DNA from: Gnetum montanum
Lineage: Eukaryota > Streptophyta > Gnetopsida > Gnetales > Gnetaceae
Reading direction: 5' to 3'
DNA length: 64,000 nt
Assembly: GCA_015680685.1 (NCBI GenBank)
Contig: MNCI01004863.1
Span: forward strand, 81,040-145,039
Made by a program: the position numbers and the translations under genes. The notes under the pieces are model-generated. The model was given only the letters and a program-made list of their open reading frames with translations. It was not told where the DNA came from and made no database searches. Numbering within the stretch: the first letter of the stretch is position 1; each line of letters opens with the position of its first letter. Positions 1 to 10,627 of the stretch are shown here, piece after piece.

Positions 1-1435
1 GTGGGAGAGCTCGGTACCAGTCTAAAGTCTTCCCTGTTAAGGACATCGCAAAGACTCTGACCAAAGTATGCGGCCACTGTTGCAACAAAAAGGATTCGGA
101 TCTAAAGGTGGCCAAGTGCGTGTTGGGATCCCCCTCCCAATTATATTTCATAAAATGTGGGAGGGACATCCCTGGAGGCAACGAAAACACGGGGACCACT
201 GGATTAATCGGATCATCTTGATAGAAATTCGTAATCTGAATGGTGTCAGATCCAGCGGTCTTGAGGCGTTGCACCTCCTCGGTAAGCGTCTGGATAAGTT
301 GGAACGCTTGATCCAGACCTGTTGAGGGAGGCGTCTGTGCAGCAGGCATAGGAGCAGGAGGTTGGACTGGGTGAACAGCTCCAGGGAACTGAAGCGCAGG
401 AGGTGGTTGGTTACCTGCTGGTGGAGCAGGGGTCCATGCAAGCTGGGAGACCTGTGAAGGTCCCCACCCACCGGTTTGGGATGCGGGGTTAACTATCGCC
501 TGCTGTGGGGCATAATGATAAGTGTAGTGAGGAAGCACCCGTGAAAATTGCGCCGCTGGTACTGGCGGGGGTTGGGGATCGTAAAACGCAGACGGATATT
601 GTTGCACAGCAGGGTCGGTCCACTGACTTGTTGCAGGGTATTGAACAAAGGGTTGCTATGGTATGGCCACAGTATGTTGCTGAGTTGGCGGGGGCAGCAA
701 CCTTTGCGCTGAGTGAGTTGTTGATACAGTGTGAGCCTGTACCTGAGACATGAACTGAGGCGCAATGGTAGCCGGGATCACCGCCGAGATGCCGAGTACG
801 TGGTGGGACGGACCCGCCCCTGCGTCATGGCGCAGTGGTTGTGTTTGCCACCCAGACAGCTGCATCTGGGCTAGCGGGAGGCCAGAAAGTTGTGCCTGCG
901 CGGTTGCAGCTAGGTTAAGAGAGGCTACCTCTCCGTCAAAAGGAAACAGCGGATCTTCTTGTATGTGGAGGGGCAGAGTATGGAATGAATTTTCCGACAT
1001 GGCCGCGAATTCGTCTTCCGCCTCTTCCTCCCGCTGGGGTTCTGCCACAGGTTGTGCAGCTTGACCTCTGGCCAGGATCAGTCGGGAGATGAGCTCATTT
1101 TGGTGCTCGGTTAAGGGGATTATATCGTAGGCCGTTGGCTTGAAATCGTAACCCCCTCGATGGAGCACCTCAAAGTTTCGTTTTGCCTTAAGGTCGGCTT
1201 GGCTGAGAGCCAACCTTGCTTGGACCTTGATGGAAATGAAGTTGTAGTCTTCAGGGGTTATGACCGTGAAGATAGGATCTTTTCCCTGAAGCCTTAATGA
1301 ACGGTGCAAGGGTCCTTGAGGACCGGTTGCACCGGGGGCTGGCCCTACGGTCACCGTCGGGTTCACGGGCGCGACACCCAGATCGACAGTGGTCATGGTG
1401 GTTGTGGCTATTGTGTTTGAATAGTAAGAATCCAT
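1..1435 (-). CDS. gag: Element C gag, N-terminal part and start of capsid core (one internal stop)
   Basis: Gag forms the particle in which the element's RNA is reverse-transcribed. The frame opens with ATG at 1435, about 220 bases after the primer site, and stays open to position 1 except for a TAG at 656-658, which reads as a CAG-to-TAG change. The first ~120 residues carry a charged module with the motif EDYNF. It is also present at the start of gag in B (15514 on) and in A (about 41300). A proline/glutamine-rich stretch follows, with VPAAQF and PAPMPAAQTPP near 560-350. The capsid core begins with MSLPHFMKYNWEGDPNTHL (about 190-130) and FAMSLTGKTLDWYRALP at the left edge, which is the retrotransposon gag signature; B has FPMSLAGRALDWYHGLS at the same place. 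The C-terminal half lies outside the window. Confidence 0.85.
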
Positions 1436-1656
1436 GGATCAACGATGAAAAAGTGACTGAAAGTCGAATTTGAATGAAAGAAAGGTTGACAGACAACACA
1501 AAAGGCTTTCTACCCTACCGGATTTCAAAGAAATCGTCTTTGCGACCGATCTACACCACACGATTGACCTTAGACCTCCCTAGAGGTATTACGTCTACGA
1601 CCTAGGATATAGATCTCTAAACAGGGTTACCCGAACTATTCGGATCGGAGCCTGAA

Positions 1657-1675
1657 GGCCCTCCTTCTAGCGCCA
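1657..1675 (-). other. Primer-binding site of element C (tRNA-Asn type)
   Basis: On the minus strand this reads TGGCGCTAGAAGGAGGGCC, seven bases after the LTR end. Its complement ends CCTCCTTCTAGCGCCA, which matches the 3' end of plant cytosolic tRNA-Asn as I remember it, including the discriminator G. The same 19-mer is in element B, and a decayed version is in A. Confidence 0.85.
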
Positions 1676-2504
1676 GAAAAACTGTAACGACGGAAAACGT
1701 CGGCAGCTGGAAATACCGACCGAAATTCCGTGTACACAGCTTTAACCACGGATCCGCGCGAGCGCTAAGCTGGAAAAACAAATCCGTGGTGCCCTGAACG
1801 GTTTTGTCGATCAGACAGGGACTTACGGGTCAGTAAAAGTGATGACGATTACGAATTTTTGCGTGACGTGATTTGTTGCGAGAGATCGTAAAGTGGGGAG
1901 ACAACGACGTAGATGGATCACTACAAAGATAATGCTAAAATGCCGGAAAGATGCTAATCGGGAGAAAAAAAAGTGGATGTCGCAAAGATCAAAGATCTAT
2001 GTTTCAATGCTGGATTGGATGTATACTTGCGTGTATATTACGTTACAATGGGAGAAAACCCCCAGCAACTGGATACAAAATGAGCACAAAACAACAAGAA
2101 AACTGTCCGGACAGAAATCTGATCTACCTTGTAGGCCCAAAGCTTAGGTGCAGGGATGGTCAAGTTCTGAAGTCTGTCGATCTTTTGAACGATAGAACCT
2201 GCTAACTGGGCGAGACGACTCTGCAATTCCCGTTCTGCTTCTTTGCTTCAGATAGATCTGCTGTTAGGGCTCAGGCGTGCTGTGTTCTGTTTCTGCTAAA
2301 GGATGATGTTTGCAGCGATTACCAAAAGGTTGCTCTTGTTTCTCTGTTCAAGGCGATAAGTGTTCCCTTGCTCAGAAAATGCTCTTGTCCTCTTGATCTG
2401 CTGCCAACAAAAAGCGCTAAGTGCTCTGGTGCTCTGGTTCGTTAACGTGTCAACTGGCCAACTCTTTCCCAAAATCTCCCTCCCTGTATATTTGTCAGCC
2501 GGAG

Positions 2505-2512
2505 TATTTATA
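2505..2512 (-). promoter_or_regulatory. TATA box in the LTR of element C
   Basis: The minus strand reads TATAAATA in a GC-rich setting about 820 bases before the LTR end. A TATA box of the same type sits in the LTRs of A and in the related remnant near 49811. Confidence 0.6.
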
Positions 2513-2734
2513 GGCCGCAACACGCGCAACCCTGATGATGTGGGCCCGAATGTCGCAGATCTTGTTGACGCGATTCTTTTAAGTCGAACTGTGACTACGC
2601 ACAACACGCTCGTTTGCGTGTTGTGCGTGTAAAGAGCAGGCCTATGATAGGCGTGTCTTGGCTACGTTTGCGCTCATTCGCTTTGTGTTGCGTGTATGAG
2701 CGCACTGACGTAAAAACAATGAGTTCAAGATCAT

Positions 2735-3254
2735 TTTACGCTCACCACGCAGCTGTGCGTGGCAAAGTGTAAATGTAATGTACGCTCACTACGCAGCCGT
2801 GCGGGGTGAAGCGTAAACAAAGTATAACTTACGTTCATCACACAACTGCGCGTGATAAAGCGTAAATAATGCATAACTTACACTTACCACGCAGTGGCGC
2901 GTGGTGGAGCGTAAGGAGCGTGTAACTTGAATCATGACCCACGCACTGATACGCACCGCCGCGTAACGAGCGTAAAGGCCACTATGTATGCGCCGCAAGA
3001 AAAAGTGCCAACTCGTCATGCCTCTCTGGATTTTGCTTTTAACTGTCCTGGAGCTTATTACGCTCATTACGCTGCCGTGCGTGATGGAGCATAAACTTGT
3101 CCTTAGACAAATTCGCCTTTAACTGTCTCAGAGCCTATTACGCTCATCACGCTACTGTGCGTGATAGAGCGTAAACTCATCCTTAGCCAAATTCGTCTTT
3201 AACTGTCTTGGAGCCTATTACGCTCATCATGCTACCATGCGTGATAGAGCGTAA
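2735..3254. repeat. Hairpin-forming repeat array in the LTR of element C
   Basis: About seven near-palindromic units follow the pattern TTACGCTCATCACGC, a short loop, then GCGTGATAGAGCGTAA. Four are spaced at roughly 45-50 bases (2735-2914). Three more sit in an 80-base tandem repeat whose units begin at 3058, 3138 and 3218, separated by a conserved spacer containing CCTTAGCCAAATTCG. Arm mismatches are mostly C/T or G/A changes. Confidence 0.85.
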
Positions 3255-3341
3255 ACTCGTCCTTAGCCAAATTCGTGGCGCGTTCTTGCTCAAATTACGA
3301 ATCTTCGCCTGAGGCCGACCCGTAATTTTCACGGTGTTTCA

Positions 3342-3346
3342 GGTAT
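3342..3346. repeat. Probable target-site duplication of element C (GGTAT)
   Basis: These five bases follow the CA end of the LTR. In the uninterrupted integrase of element B the matching sequence reads GAATGGTATGATGAC, so GGTAT is the expected host sequence at the break. Confidence 0.7.
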
Positions 3347-4583
3347 GATGATATTATGGCATACCTCCAATACGAAGAGCCCCCACAAAATCTAACCTCC
3401 ACCCAAAAAGATGCAGTACAAAAGTGGTCATGGTAGTACGTCCTTGTAGGTGATAGCACCTTATGTTGTAGATCCTATGATGGAATATTGTTAAATTACA
3501 TTAGCGGTAGTGAAGTGCAAACGATCGTCGATCAAGTCCATGTAGGACTATGTGGGGGTCATATAGCTCCTAGGGAAATGGTGGCAAAAATTAGACATCT
3601 AGGCTATTACTGACCTTACATGGAGTGTGATTTCATCTCCAAGGTCAAGACATGTGATGTATGTCAACAACATGAAAACCTAATTCACGTGCCACCCAGT
3701 GAATTACATACTATGCAGATCATGTGGTTGTTCCAACATTAGGGGGTTGGATATCATTAGGCCTATAACGCCTAAGTCTTCTACAGGAAATAGCTTCATC
3801 ATTATTGCAACTAAATATTTTACAAAGTGGGTTGAAGCCATTTCCCTTAGGAAGACAACATCATAATAGATTTTCAAGTTCATCCTAGATAACATAGTGA
3901 CCCAATTTGGTCTTCCCATGACTATAGTCATAGACAACAGGTCACAATTTAGTAGTGTAGAGACCAAAGCCTTTTGCAAAAACTTTGGCATTAAACATTC
4001 CTTCTCATCATCATACTACCCATAGGTGAATAGTCAAGTGGAGGCTACAAACAAGGTCATCATCAAGCTTTTGAAGAGGATGCTTAATAATAGCAAGTGA
4101 CGATGGCATGAACAACTAGTCTATGCACTATGGGCCTACTACACGACATGCAGAATAATGATAGGCAAGATGCCATATAGTCTTATGTATGGATTTGAAG
4201 AAATTTTTCCTCTTAAATTGTACATCCCATCTCTCTACATGATCCTCTTGAGCTTCATTGATGAGGTTTAGAACAACAAGCTGAGAATCATCGACCTCTA
4301 CTTTATAGAGGAGGAGCACATGCAAACACTTGATCACATTGAGTGGTACCAAGAAAAGTAATAGAAAAAGCACTATTACAATCAACATCAACACCCAATT
4401 AAGAAGGTGAATCTAGTTCTTAAGGTCATCTACAAGCTTGCAAACAAGTTCTTAGCAAATTGGGAAGGGCCTTTCTTGGTCATAAAGGCATACAATAATG
4501 GAGCCTTCAAGCTCACTTATCTAGACATCAATGAGCTTGCCAATCTTATTAACCATTTGTACTTGAAGCCATACTACACTTGA
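3347..4583 (+). pseudogene. pol: Element D integrase (C-terminal pol), decayed
   Basis: Integrase inserts the cDNA copy of the element into the genome. The fragment starts mid-gene where C inserted and runs to the normal pol stop at 4581-4583. Visible parts are the HHCC zinc-binding region (VGLCGGHIAPREM about 3545, CDVCQQHENLIHVP about 3655), a DDE-core remnant near 3740-4000, and the C-terminal module LANWEGPFLVIKAYNNGAFKL near 4450-4520. It aligns along its length with B integrase (27484-28704). Many stops (TAG, TGA, TAA) and frameshifts break it, and typical tryptophans have become stops. It belongs to the same Tat-like group as A and B and looks older than C. Confidence 0.85.
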
Positions 4584-4629
4584 TATGTAGTATTGTGTCA
4601 ATGATAGAAGCAAGGTAAGTAGATGTTTG

Positions 4630-4905
4630 GTACAACATTAAACTTGCACAAGTGTCCGCTATGAGATTAGATTGGCATAGCACATCCTTGGGCTATGACA
4701 CTAAAATGGCACCCACAACATGGTTTGCTATGACCTTAAACTAGCCATCCACAATCTGTGATGACATTAAACTAGCATAGTGATCTACTAGTACCTTAAA
4801 CTAGCACATCACAGCTTGCCTAGATCTTAAACTAGGATCATGGTCTACTAGGACCTTAAACTAGCATAACATGCAGTCTACCAAGACCTAAAACTTGGTT
4901 TGCAG
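4630..4905 (+). repeat. Short tandem repeats after D integrase ('TTAAACTAGCA' type)
   Basis: Roughly seven degenerate units of 30-45 bases share the core GACCTTAAACTAGCA. The same repeats follow integrase in B (28740-29060) and A (10181-10610, inverted). In A and B they also bracket the antisense gene block. Confidence 0.75.
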
Positions 4906-5850
4906 TTTAGTATCCATAGTTCAACACACATAGTTTTGCAAACAAGAAAGCAAGAATAATTCCAATCCTTCATCACCTGCCCACACCTCTTGGGTAGGAT
5001 GGGGTGAGGCATTACAATTCTATAATGAAGTTCACGTCGTTAAGAAAAAACCCTTTGGGACATTTGCAGTGTCACCATCCGCGACATCTTGCTTATCTTT
5101 TAGAGATGCCTTTTGACATCTTGCTAACTGTTTGGAGCTACCACCACCATCACCAATCATTCTAGTCATAGCTCTCACCATTAGAATCACTCGCTAGAGT
5201 CGCAGCAGTACTATGGCATAACCACAACACTACCATCCTCTGAACCTCATCATTGCCTGAGTTTGGAAGAGCATTTGGTAGCGTGGCTTCTGACCTTGTA
5301 GCTAAGTTTCCTGGCTTTTTCTTTTGGTGAGAACTTCTGAGCACTTGCATCGTCATCACCTCTAGCCACTTGGGTGCTCACTTCTAGTGTGGCTACTAGA
5401 GCTTTTTCACCCTACCACCACTAATGCCTACACACTGGCCTTCCTGCTTTGGACATTGCATGAGCCTATAATTTATGTAGCACTTACAATCCTTCTAATG
5501 CCCTTGCAAATAGAGCTTTGCCCTCATCTCACATGGTGGTTGTTTTTTTTTATTTTCTCTATGTTTTGTTGGCAAGATGAAGCCTTGGTGGCATTATTCA
5601 AAGATGTGTTTCATCATGGTGACAAGGCACCGCATTACTCCAATGTGCCCATTTTGGCTAGCCTAGCTACTTAAGAGTGCACATCCCTACTATTCGCCTA
5701 TCTAATTGACCTCTACCTCTTAATCTTATAATCTTCTAGACCCCTTACAAGCTTCCCTGATGCACGTGGAACATTTCCAAATATTATTCACTAAACCCAT
5801 GAAAGATGTAACACAACTTGTCCCATGGGGAGCCTTTGTGGGTTGGTCAA
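4906..5850 (+). mobile_element. 3' untranslated tail of element D, no gene seen
   Basis: The first ~300 bases resemble the tail of element A read on its own strand (about 10180-9960): both have a TAGG(A/G)TGGG stretch, then a GATCTTGCTGATC-like and GATGTC-like stretch. Open frames at 5162-5359 and 5387-5674 are not conserved in A or B, so I do not call them genes. I could not find the D 3' LTR. Confidence 0.5.
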
Positions 5851-6340
5851 AGCCCCAAATAGATGTAACACAATTTATCTTGAGGAGGAAACACCTTGTC
5901 CTACAAATGTGATGTGGTTTCCTCTAAGAAAATGTTGGTGCGCAGTTTGCCCAACAACACAAAAGGAAGCAGAAGGAAAAAACAAAAGATAAAAAACAAA
6001 AAAAAGAGAGGAAAGAAGAACAAAAGTAAAACAAAAGGAAAAAAGAGATAAAACAATAAAAAAAGAGAAAAATGGGGCTAGCCAAGTACCTAAGTCAAAT
6101 CGCATAGTTGCCATCTCACAACTGATCCGACCTTGGATCAACCATCTCACAAGGGCTCCAACGAGAGGTTGAAATCCAAAGGGTAGGCCATATCCACATG
6201 CTAACTTCCTCACAAGCACTCCAACAAGGGATCATGCTTTGGCAACAAGACAACATAAGGTTGAATCCTAATAGTGAACACCCTCTCCATTCGATGTCCC
6301 TTGACCCATCTCCCTTTCCCTACTGTAAACACCCTCTCTA
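5851..6340 (+). other. Purine-rich tract and flank before LTR E; no gene
   Basis: Bases 5937-6075 are almost pure A/G (AAAAAGAGAGGAAAG-type). A similar A/G tract lies in the internal region of E at 46385-46475 next to GTGTGCCAAAG repeats. This suggests the stretch is the 3' internal end of an Athila-like element directly upstream of the LTR at 6341. An open frame on the minus strand (5875-6219) is only the low-complexity complement. Confidence 0.4.
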
Positions 6341-6932
6341 TCAGGTCCAGTTATCAGACCCCTGTTATCAAACCCCTGTTATCGAAACCTTGATACAAGA
6401 AATCAGGTTTGACTCCTATTGTCGAACCCATGTTATTAGACCCCCGATATCGGACCTACGTTAACTAGGCCACATCGATGAGGCCCAGTCGACGTGGCCC
6501 CATATACGTGGCCCTGTCTACGCATCCATCCATGTGTTGACACAGCCTTGTTTACATAATGTCTGTTCTAGCCTATAGATAAGTGTGCTTCTAGCACACT
6601 TAGGGGTCTTTTTGGGGGGGTTAATTGTAGGGAAGCTCTTGTAGTTCGTTTTTGTAGGAGTTAGACTATTTTCCCAAGTGCATGCCCATAGTGTGATGCT
6701 TGTAATTGTACAGAACCTTTATTCCAGTGTGACGTACTTGGACACGCACATGATTGACCATAAAAATCAAGATTACTTCATCATTGCAGCATTCACTTAT
6801 TTTTAATTATTTAATTGTTATTGTTATTTATTTTTTTCTTTGTTAATATTTCTTTACCATCATTTACTATTCTTATTGTTAACTATGAAATGAGTACGAC
6901 TTAATCACGAGCATTTAACTGTGACTACTTGG
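6341..6932 (+). repeat. Element E 5' LTR, left piece (split by A)
   Basis: From TTATCAGACCCC onward this matches the E LTR at 47870-48127, including ATCGAAACC(C/T)TGATACAAGA, GTGGCCC repeats and ACACTTAGGGGTCTTTTTGGGG. The first ~15 bases, including the expected TGATGAGTC start seen at 47852, are missing or replaced. The LTR breaks at CTTGG (6928-6932), where A inserted, and continues at 43768. A weak TATA-like TATAGATA lies at 6574-6581. Confidence 0.75.
6928..6932. repeat. Target-site duplication of element A, left copy (CTTGG)
   Basis: CTTGG immediately precedes the TG end of A at 6933. The same five bases follow the CA end at 43763-43767. This proves the outer limits of A although it has been interrupted by B. 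Confidence 0.95.
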
Positions 6933-7499
6933 TGTAGCGACCAAAAACGTCAACGGCCGGAAAACATCGAGAGTCATCAGTCATGATAGTCTTAACTCCA
7001 GATCTACGCAAGGGCCGTGCTGGATAAAATGGAAGTGGGGCACCCTAAATGGTCTAGTTGATCAAACAAGGACTTGGTTGGTGTTACTATAACCTTTTGC
7101 AAAACGTATGATTTGAAAAAAATATTTATAGCATAAAATAATAATCTTTAAATACAAAAGGGGTGAAAATGATGTAAAATGTGATGACAAGCAAGAAATC
7201 AAACTAAAATGCAGTTAGAAAAATGAACTGCTTCAAGATTATGACTTCACTCTGTCAAGGCAGATACAATCGGTTGCGTGACGCTGGGAAGCGCAGAGAT
7301 CCCAAAAGTAACCAAGACATCCAAAGCAAGATAGTTGTATTCTTCAACATGGACTTGGGAGTTAAAAATGCAAAGTGCTACAAAGATAGTGGGAAAAAAC
7401 CAAAGCAGAATGCCAAACGGGAATGCTAACTATTTACAATTCCAAACAGAATGTTTACAATGCTCAAGATTGTTGGTTTCTCATCTTGCAAAAATGCTA

Positions 7500-7572
7500 A
7501 CTTGCCAACTTGCCAATTTGCCAACCAACTCACTTGCCAACCAACCAATCCACTTGCCAACCAACCAACCCC
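7500..7572. repeat. CCAACCAACTTGC minisatellite in LTR A
   Basis: Short imperfect units of ACTTGCCAACC and CCAACCAAT repeat about six times. A matching array is in the other LTR at 42430-42520. Confidence 0.75.
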
Positions 7573-7592
7573 TTGAGCATTTCTCATCGAGG

Positions 7593-7600
7593 TATTTATA
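7593..7600 (-). promoter_or_regulatory. TATA box, 3' LTR of element A
   Basis: The minus strand reads CCCTATAAATACCTCGATG. The partner LTR has the same at 42541-42548, and the remnant at 49811 has CACTATAAATACCCTGATG. Confidence 0.7.
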
Positions 7601-7779
7601 GGGCTAGGAGCATGCAAAAGATGTTGTTTGGACACCATGTGTTCTGGGCTCGTGTTGACGTGTCTGTGCTGCATGGACTTGCAAGGCTAATTGATGAGCC
7701 TGTCATGCTATAATTGTGCTTTCAGATCTTGGAGATGTATGCCAACAATGCAAACAAGTGAACTGCATTGATGTAGCAT

Positions 7780-8570
7780 AGCCACTTGCTATGCTATGCT
7801 ATGTTTTCTAGCATAGCATGTGGCGTAGCATAGCAGCTTGCTATGCAAGGAGATGCATCGATGTAGCGTAGCTGCTTGCTATGTTGTGCTATGCTTTGGA
7901 GCATAGCATGTTGGTGTAGCGTAGTAGCTTCCTACGTTGTATTATGCTTTAAAGCATAACATGTTAGCGTAGCGTAGCATCTTGCTACGCTCAGCATAGC
8001 ATAGCATAGCCACTAGTTTGAAGCAGAAATTTGCGTCGGGGCCTATTGCATGTGCTGGAAGCCTTTGAAGCACCCTGACTAATTTTTCATATTTTCTATG
8101 CTATGCTACACTATGTAGTGTAGCATATCATAGTAACTGGCTTTAATTGTGGAAATGCCAACAATATGGAACCTTTGCTTTTTGTAATAAGAAACTTGTG
8201 AACTTGCTGATCCTGCACTTTGAGATGTCTTTTCTCGCTTCTGCAAAATTTCTATGTTGTGCTATGCTATTTAGCATAGCAACCAACATAGCCTGCTTTT
8301 CACTAAATTTGCCACTTTTTAGTGGAAGGAGCCATTGCTGAAGGACTTGGAGTTGAGCAAAGCAATTGGTTTTGAAGAGCAAAGGCGCTAACTAAGTGCA
8401 ACTGAAATTACTGAGTAAGCTGAGCCTTCTTGTCTTGCTCTCGCTACACTGTGCTACACTACATAGTGTAGGATAGCATAGCACCTTGTCTTGCAATAAT
8501 TTATAGTTGATTTTCTAAACAGCTGTCTCCCAAAGCCTGCTACACTACATAGCGTAGCGTAGCATAGCAA
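7780..8570. repeat. Palindrome cluster in LTR A (TAGCGTAGC type)
   Basis: Repeated GCTATGCTATG and TAGCATAGC strings form inverted repeats of 8-12 bases, at about 7784-8005, 8097-8135, 8250-8285, 8445-8480 and 8538-8570. In the other LTR the least decayed unit reads GCTACGCTATGTAGCGTAGC (43211-43230). Confidence 0.85.
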
Positions 8571-8801
8571 ACTCCTTGGCTAGAAAACTTGCCAAACTAT
8601 TTTGCACATATTGAGCACTGTCAAGAACTCTCCACATCGTTTCTGAGGAGGCTATCAGCTAGATGAAATACCCAGCCAGACAAATTGCTAAGCAGGATAG
8701 CCTAAACTCAAAGCATCCATTTCTTGCCAAAGTTACATGATGCTACCTAAATTACAAAGACTTGGTGAAACAAGAATGCCTTGAAAATTTAGGGTGTTTC
8801 A

Positions 8802-8814
8802 TTGGTCCCTCTTT
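8802..8814 (-). other. Polypurine tract of element A
   Basis: On the minus strand AAAGAGGGACCAA sits directly before the 3' LTR start TGAAACACCC. The identical 13 bases precede the 3' LTR of B (30060-30072). This tract primes plus-strand DNA synthesis. Confidence 0.9.
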
Positions 8815-10180
8815 GTCGACGTCTAGAGGATGGACCTGAGAGATGCCAACAAAGAATACAAAACACCATAGAAGGCAAAATGCCAACATTTCTTTTTGGT
8901 GATCATCAAGATGTCACTTAGCTATGCTTTGAGAGTGTTTCATTGGTTACGTGGGAGAAGGGAAGGGTTAAGCGGGGAGGGAGGAGGCTTAGAAAAATGA
9001 TAAAGATGAAACTTGGTGGGGTCCCTCGTTGGAGTGCTCATGAGGGAGTTTTTTGTGTGGTCATCTTTACTTTCGCTGACCATCGACCCTTTGTTGACAT
9101 GTTTAGCTAGGGTATTTACAAAACAACTTATGTGCCATTTTTTTAGGCATGTTTTTTTTTTTGCCTATGAGCTTTTGCTCCCTTATGCTTTTGCCTTTGT
9201 TGTTTTTCCTTTGCATTTAAAACAACCTTGTTGCTGTTGGACAGGTGTTTATTTCCCAAGATGAGTTATGTTACATCCACATGGGGCTTTAACCTACCTA
9301 CAGATGTTTTCCATGTAATGAGCTATGTTATGCACGTCATGGACTTTGCGATTGAGCACATGGGAGGGCTTGACAGACATTGGGAAAAGCTTGTGAAAGA
9401 GAGGAGAGAGTGGATCGTGAGTGCAAGGAGTGAGGTAGGGAAGATAAATGGGAGGAATAGGATGTGCACTTCAAAGTAGCTAAGCTAGTCAAGATGAACA
9501 CCTTAGAATGATGTAGAGTCCTGCTTTCATGGTGAAGTGCATCTCTGGCCAGCATCCCCCTAGTACGCATCCTGCAAACACAATAGAAAGAAAACTAGGA
9601 GAAAAAACCATGATGAAAAATGAAGGAAAATTCCTTGCTCACTGCAGACATCGTTGAAGCTCTAGACATCTTTGCTAGTGTGTGATGTCCAAAGTAGGAA
9701 GGCCAGCAATGGCTTTGGCAACATCAGCATGGAGAGGTTGGCATTGAGGATGCTAGGAGTTGCTATGAATGCAGATGCTTAGGAACGCCTGCCAAAGGCA
9801 TGCATTCTCAGTTTAGTTGTGGGATTGGTCAACCCACAACTAAACATCGTTTGATCTCAGGTGTTGGCAGGGGGTTCAAGGGTAACAATATTGTGGCTGG
9901 GTCACAATACTGCTAGAACTCCAATAGCAGGCACTGACCTAGGAACTACCATCAAGGCGATGGGCCATGGTGACAGTAGGTTTGGAGGTTCAGTCAGATG
10001 TCATACGACATCTCCGAAGGATCAGCAAGATCCCAAGAGTAGAAGCTTTGCATATGTTCCCGATCATGTTGTCATGGCATCATGAACTACATTTGGGAAT
10101 TGCAACGTCCCACCCTACATCGGCACACTCACCTATTATGTGTTATCATAGATGCAAGCTGGGGACATGCCGCGACCCAA
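8815..10180 (-). mobile_element. 3' untranslated tail of element A; no supported gene
   Basis: The stretch lies between the post-integrase repeats and the polypurine tract. It contains a possible short intron shared with B (9572-9642, donor GTGAGC, acceptor TTTGCAG, then GATG). Open frames at 9013-9264, 9228-9479 and 9861-10085 are not conserved in the matching tail of B. Confidence 0.6.
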
Positions 10181-10610
10181 TTTAAGATCCTAGTAGACCA
10201 TTGTGCTAGTTTAAGGTCCTAGTAGACTGTATGTGCCAGTTTAATGTCATAGCAGACAATTGCTCTGCTAGTTTAAGGTCCTAGTAGACCGCTATGCTGG
10301 TTTAAGGTCCCAGCAGACTACTGCATTGGTTTAAGGTCCCAGCAGACCGATGTTGTGCTAGCTTAAGGTCCTAGCAGACCACTATGCTAGTTTTTCATCA
10401 TAGCGGATGATGGATGAACTAGTTTAAGGTCCTAGCAGACCGTCTGTGCTAGTTTAACATCATAGCAGACTGTCTATGCCAATTTTTTGTTGTAGCGGAC
10501 GAGCCTTGCCAGTTTAACGTCATAGCAGACATTGGAGAAGTTGTGCCAGTTTAATGTATTAGTGGATGTTTGCTCACCTTTTCCAATTTTACATCACAGT
10601 AAATGTTTTC
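10181..10610 (-). repeat. Post-integrase tandem repeats of element A
   Basis: About twelve units of 30-40 bases share, on the minus strand, GGTCTGCTAGGACCTTAAAC followed by TAGCA. It is the same family as the repeats at 31900-32290 and 37279-37615 in A and the three blocks in B. Confidence 0.88.
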
Positions 10611-10627
10611 TTATCTACCCCATGCAT

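Larger units (their letters stand above)
1..3341 (-). mobile_element. Element C: Tat-like Ty3/gypsy retrotransposon, 5' part only
   Basis: Read on the minus strand, the order is LTR (3341-1683), a 7-nt spacer, the primer-binding site (1675-1657), a leader and gag from 1435, running off the left edge. The LTR starts TGAAACACC and ends TTACA, like elements A and B. Its right edge cuts the integrase of element D, so C inserted into D. The next five bases, GGTAT (3342-3346), should be one copy of the target-site duplication; the other copy lies outside the window. Gag is open over more than 470 codons apart from one TAG, and the LTR keeps many CG dinucleotides, so C looks like the youngest element here. 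The Tat assignment is inferred from similarity to A and B, because pol of C is not visible. Confidence 0.9.
1683..3341 (-). repeat. 5' LTR of element C (1659 bp)
   Basis: The plus-strand sequence begins TGTAACGACGG next to the primer site and ends GGTGTTTCA next to GGTAT. The inner end resembles the inner ends of the A LTRs (TGTAGCGACC at 6933 and TGTAGTGACC at 41875). The outer end shares TGAAACACC with A and B. The middle carries a TATA box and about seven near-palindromic hairpin units. Little of the central sequence resembles the LTRs of A or B, so the three elements are separate families sharing LTR ends, primer site and coding region. Confidence 0.9.
6933..8801 (-). repeat. 3' LTR of element A (1869 bp)
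   Basis: It begins TGTAGCGACC and ends AGGGTGTTTCA on the plus strand, and pairs along its length with the LTR at 41875-43762. The two copies differ mainly by C/T and G/A changes. It contains a short CCAACCAACC minisatellite (7500-7570), TATAAATA on the minus strand (7593-7600) and many TAGCGTAGC-type palindromes. Confidence 0.92.

Noticed and set aside
148-471. Minus-strand frame of 107 codons and plus-strand frames at 68-325, 505-753 and 765-1064
   Set aside because: Shadows of the C gag frame, which is open through the same stretch and matches gag of A and B.
4630-4905. Regularly spaced short repeats resembling a CRISPR array
   Set aside because: Units are degenerate, spacing is irregular, there are no cas genes, and the same repeats occupy fixed positions in plant retrotransposons.
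5387-5674. Open frame of 95 codons in the D tail
   Set aside because: Not conserved in the matching tails of A or B; hydrophobic composition reflects local T-richness.
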